The position numbers and the translations under genes were made by a program. From positions 124,001-188,000 of the forward strand of contig JACRLZ010000002.1 in assembly GCA_016235125.1 (NCBI GenBank): 64,000 nt of DNA. The letters are read 5' to 3'. This stretch comes from Sphingobacteriales bacterium (lineage in GTDB: Bacteria > Bacteroidota > Bacteroidia > Chitinophagales > Chitinophagaceae). Shown piece by piece: positions 63,164 through 64,000 of this stretch. The notes under the pieces were generated by a model. The model saw nothing but the letters and a program-made list of their open reading frames with translations. It was not told the DNA's origin and searched no databases. The first letter of the stretch is position 1, and every line of letters starts with the position of its first letter.

Positions 63164-64000
63164 ATGGCGCTTTATTATTTACCAGTACTTATCCGCAGCG
63201 ACAGGTATTTTATTGCAAGACTTGAAAAGGATGCTAACCCGGAAACAGATTTCAATTTTGTGATTCCTGCAAATGACAGGGTACTCACTCCTTTACTTAC
63301 AATTGAAGACCCCGGAAAAGTTGTACTGAATCAGATGGCTCCGTCTGACCTGCAGGATATACCCCTGAGGGAATGTCATATTTCACTGCGAAAGCAGGAA
63401 ACCTTTTTTGAGCTGCTGATAAAAAAGAATTCATCATTTAATGTAGAGCCATTTTTTGATGAAGAGACCGGTTTGAGACTTGATTACTCTGCTGATCAGA
63501 AGAGAGTTTCGGTTGGCTTTTATAAAAGCAGGGTAGAGAAAAAATCTTTTCACCTGATCATAACACTTGAGCAAAATGATGTAGAAAAATATTCAGGTCA
63601 GCTGGAATTTACAATGGCTCCTTCAGCAGAGTGTCACCGGGTAGTGATTGATTTCGGAAGTGAAGCCAGCCAGGTAGGATATAAAAACTGCGGCCCGCAA
63701 TCATCCATTGTTCAATATGATATACTTGAAAATATCATCAGCAGGTTGAATGTATCTGTTGAGGAGGCTCATTTTAAAAGAAATGATTTCCTGAATCATG
63801 AATCGGGTAATAATATGCTTTATCGTTCTTTTTATGCAGTGAAGAAAAAGATCAGCGCTGAACAAAGAAGAAATTTTCCTTTCAACTTCACAGATACTAT
63901 TGAAGAGGATGAGATCAGGTTGTTCATCACCAGAAAGGAAGTGGCGGCCACCGAAATTTCTTTCCGGGATAACTATGATATCATTCCTAACCTGAAATTG
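63164..64000 (+). CDS. Actin/Hsp70-like ATPase-type protein, 3' end cut by window
   Basis: An ATG at 63164 opens a frame of 279 codons that is still open at base 64000. The first 150 residues are beta-rich. Then comes RVVIDFGSEASQVGYKN, with D163-F-G165, the phosphate-1 motif of the actin/Hsp70/sugar-kinase ATPase superfamily. The rest of the visible part does not show the second phosphate or adenosine motifs, which should lie further on. No named family is assigned. It follows the GYF_2-like membrane protein on the same strand, suggesting a pair at the membrane. Confidence 0.65.
   Translation, partial: MALYYLPVLIRSDRYFIARLEKDANPETDFNFVIPANDRVLTPLLTIEDPGKVVLNQMAPSDLQDIPLRECHISLRKQETFFELLIKKNSSFNVEPFFDEETGLRLDYSADQKRVSVGFYKSRVEKKSFHLIITLEQNDVEKYSGQLEFTMAPSAECHRVVIDFGSEASQVGYKNCGPQSSIVQYDILENIISRLNVSVEEAHFKRNDFLNHESGNNMLYRSFYAVKKKISAEQRRNFPFNFTDTIEEDEIRLFITRKEVAATEISFRDNYDIIPNLKL

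Noticed and set aside
63051..63263. A 70-codon ORF on the plus strand
   Set aside because: It runs through the REP palindromes and overlaps the actin-like gene in a different frame; no family resemblance.

Overview
The window reads as a chromosomal segment of a Bacteroidota bacterium, most likely of the Chitinophagaceae type. This is inferred from a gliding-motility/T9SS type B C-terminal sorting domain, a carboxypeptidase-regulatory-domain TonB receptor, DUF4136/DUF2147 proteins, TAnnTTTG-like -7 elements, a tRNA without an encoded CCA end, and typical Bacteroidota palindromic interspersed repeats. Nothing in the window is a transposase, integrase, phage gene or CRISPR array.

Layout. 1-16.2 kb is a mixed accessory stretch: a hotdog-fold protein and a beta-CASP metallo-hydrolase, a DUF4136 lipoprotein, two exported alpha/beta-hydrolase-like proteins, a Crp-like regulator, a sterol-desaturase-family hydroxylase with DUF2147, an OmpR-type two-component system, a Cys/His-rich repeat protein, a lipoprotein beta-propeller, an S41 peptidase, and a small AraC/NTF2/AhpD-like operon. 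16.6-21.3 kb is sulfate assimilation (cysH-cysD-TSUP transporter-cysN) with an Rrf2 regulator. 21.5-28.5 kb is a thrA-thrB-thrC-pheA-aminotransferase operon preceded by a threonine-rich leader peptide. The divergent ppc supplies oxaloacetate. 31.3-40.4 kb is nitrogen assimilation (porin, amt, gltD, gltB). 40.6-53.3 kb is the complete branched-chain amino acid pathway (leuA-leuC-leuD-leuB, then ilvE-ilvD-ilvB-ilvN-ilvC-ilvA). 53.6-64 kb holds a helical-repeat protein, a tRNA-Met with a degenerate partial copy, a GNAT acetyltransferase, a TonB receptor, an aminotransferase, a T9SS substrate, and a membrane protein followed by an actin/Hsp70-like ATPase cut off by the window end.

How it works together. 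From 16.6 to 53.3 kb all genes except ppc lie on the minus strand and form a near-continuous amino-acid supercluster: sulfur, aspartate-family, aromatic end steps, ammonium uptake/glutamate synthesis, and branched-chain synthesis. Two short leader ORFs appear to control it by attenuation. One of 32 codons, rich in Ile/Val, lies between leuB and ilvE and is followed by a terminator and a plausible antiterminator. One of 25 codons, rich in Thr, lies before thrA. Interspersed palindromic repeats sit in several gaps of the cluster and have been read into the coding ends of leuC and leuD.
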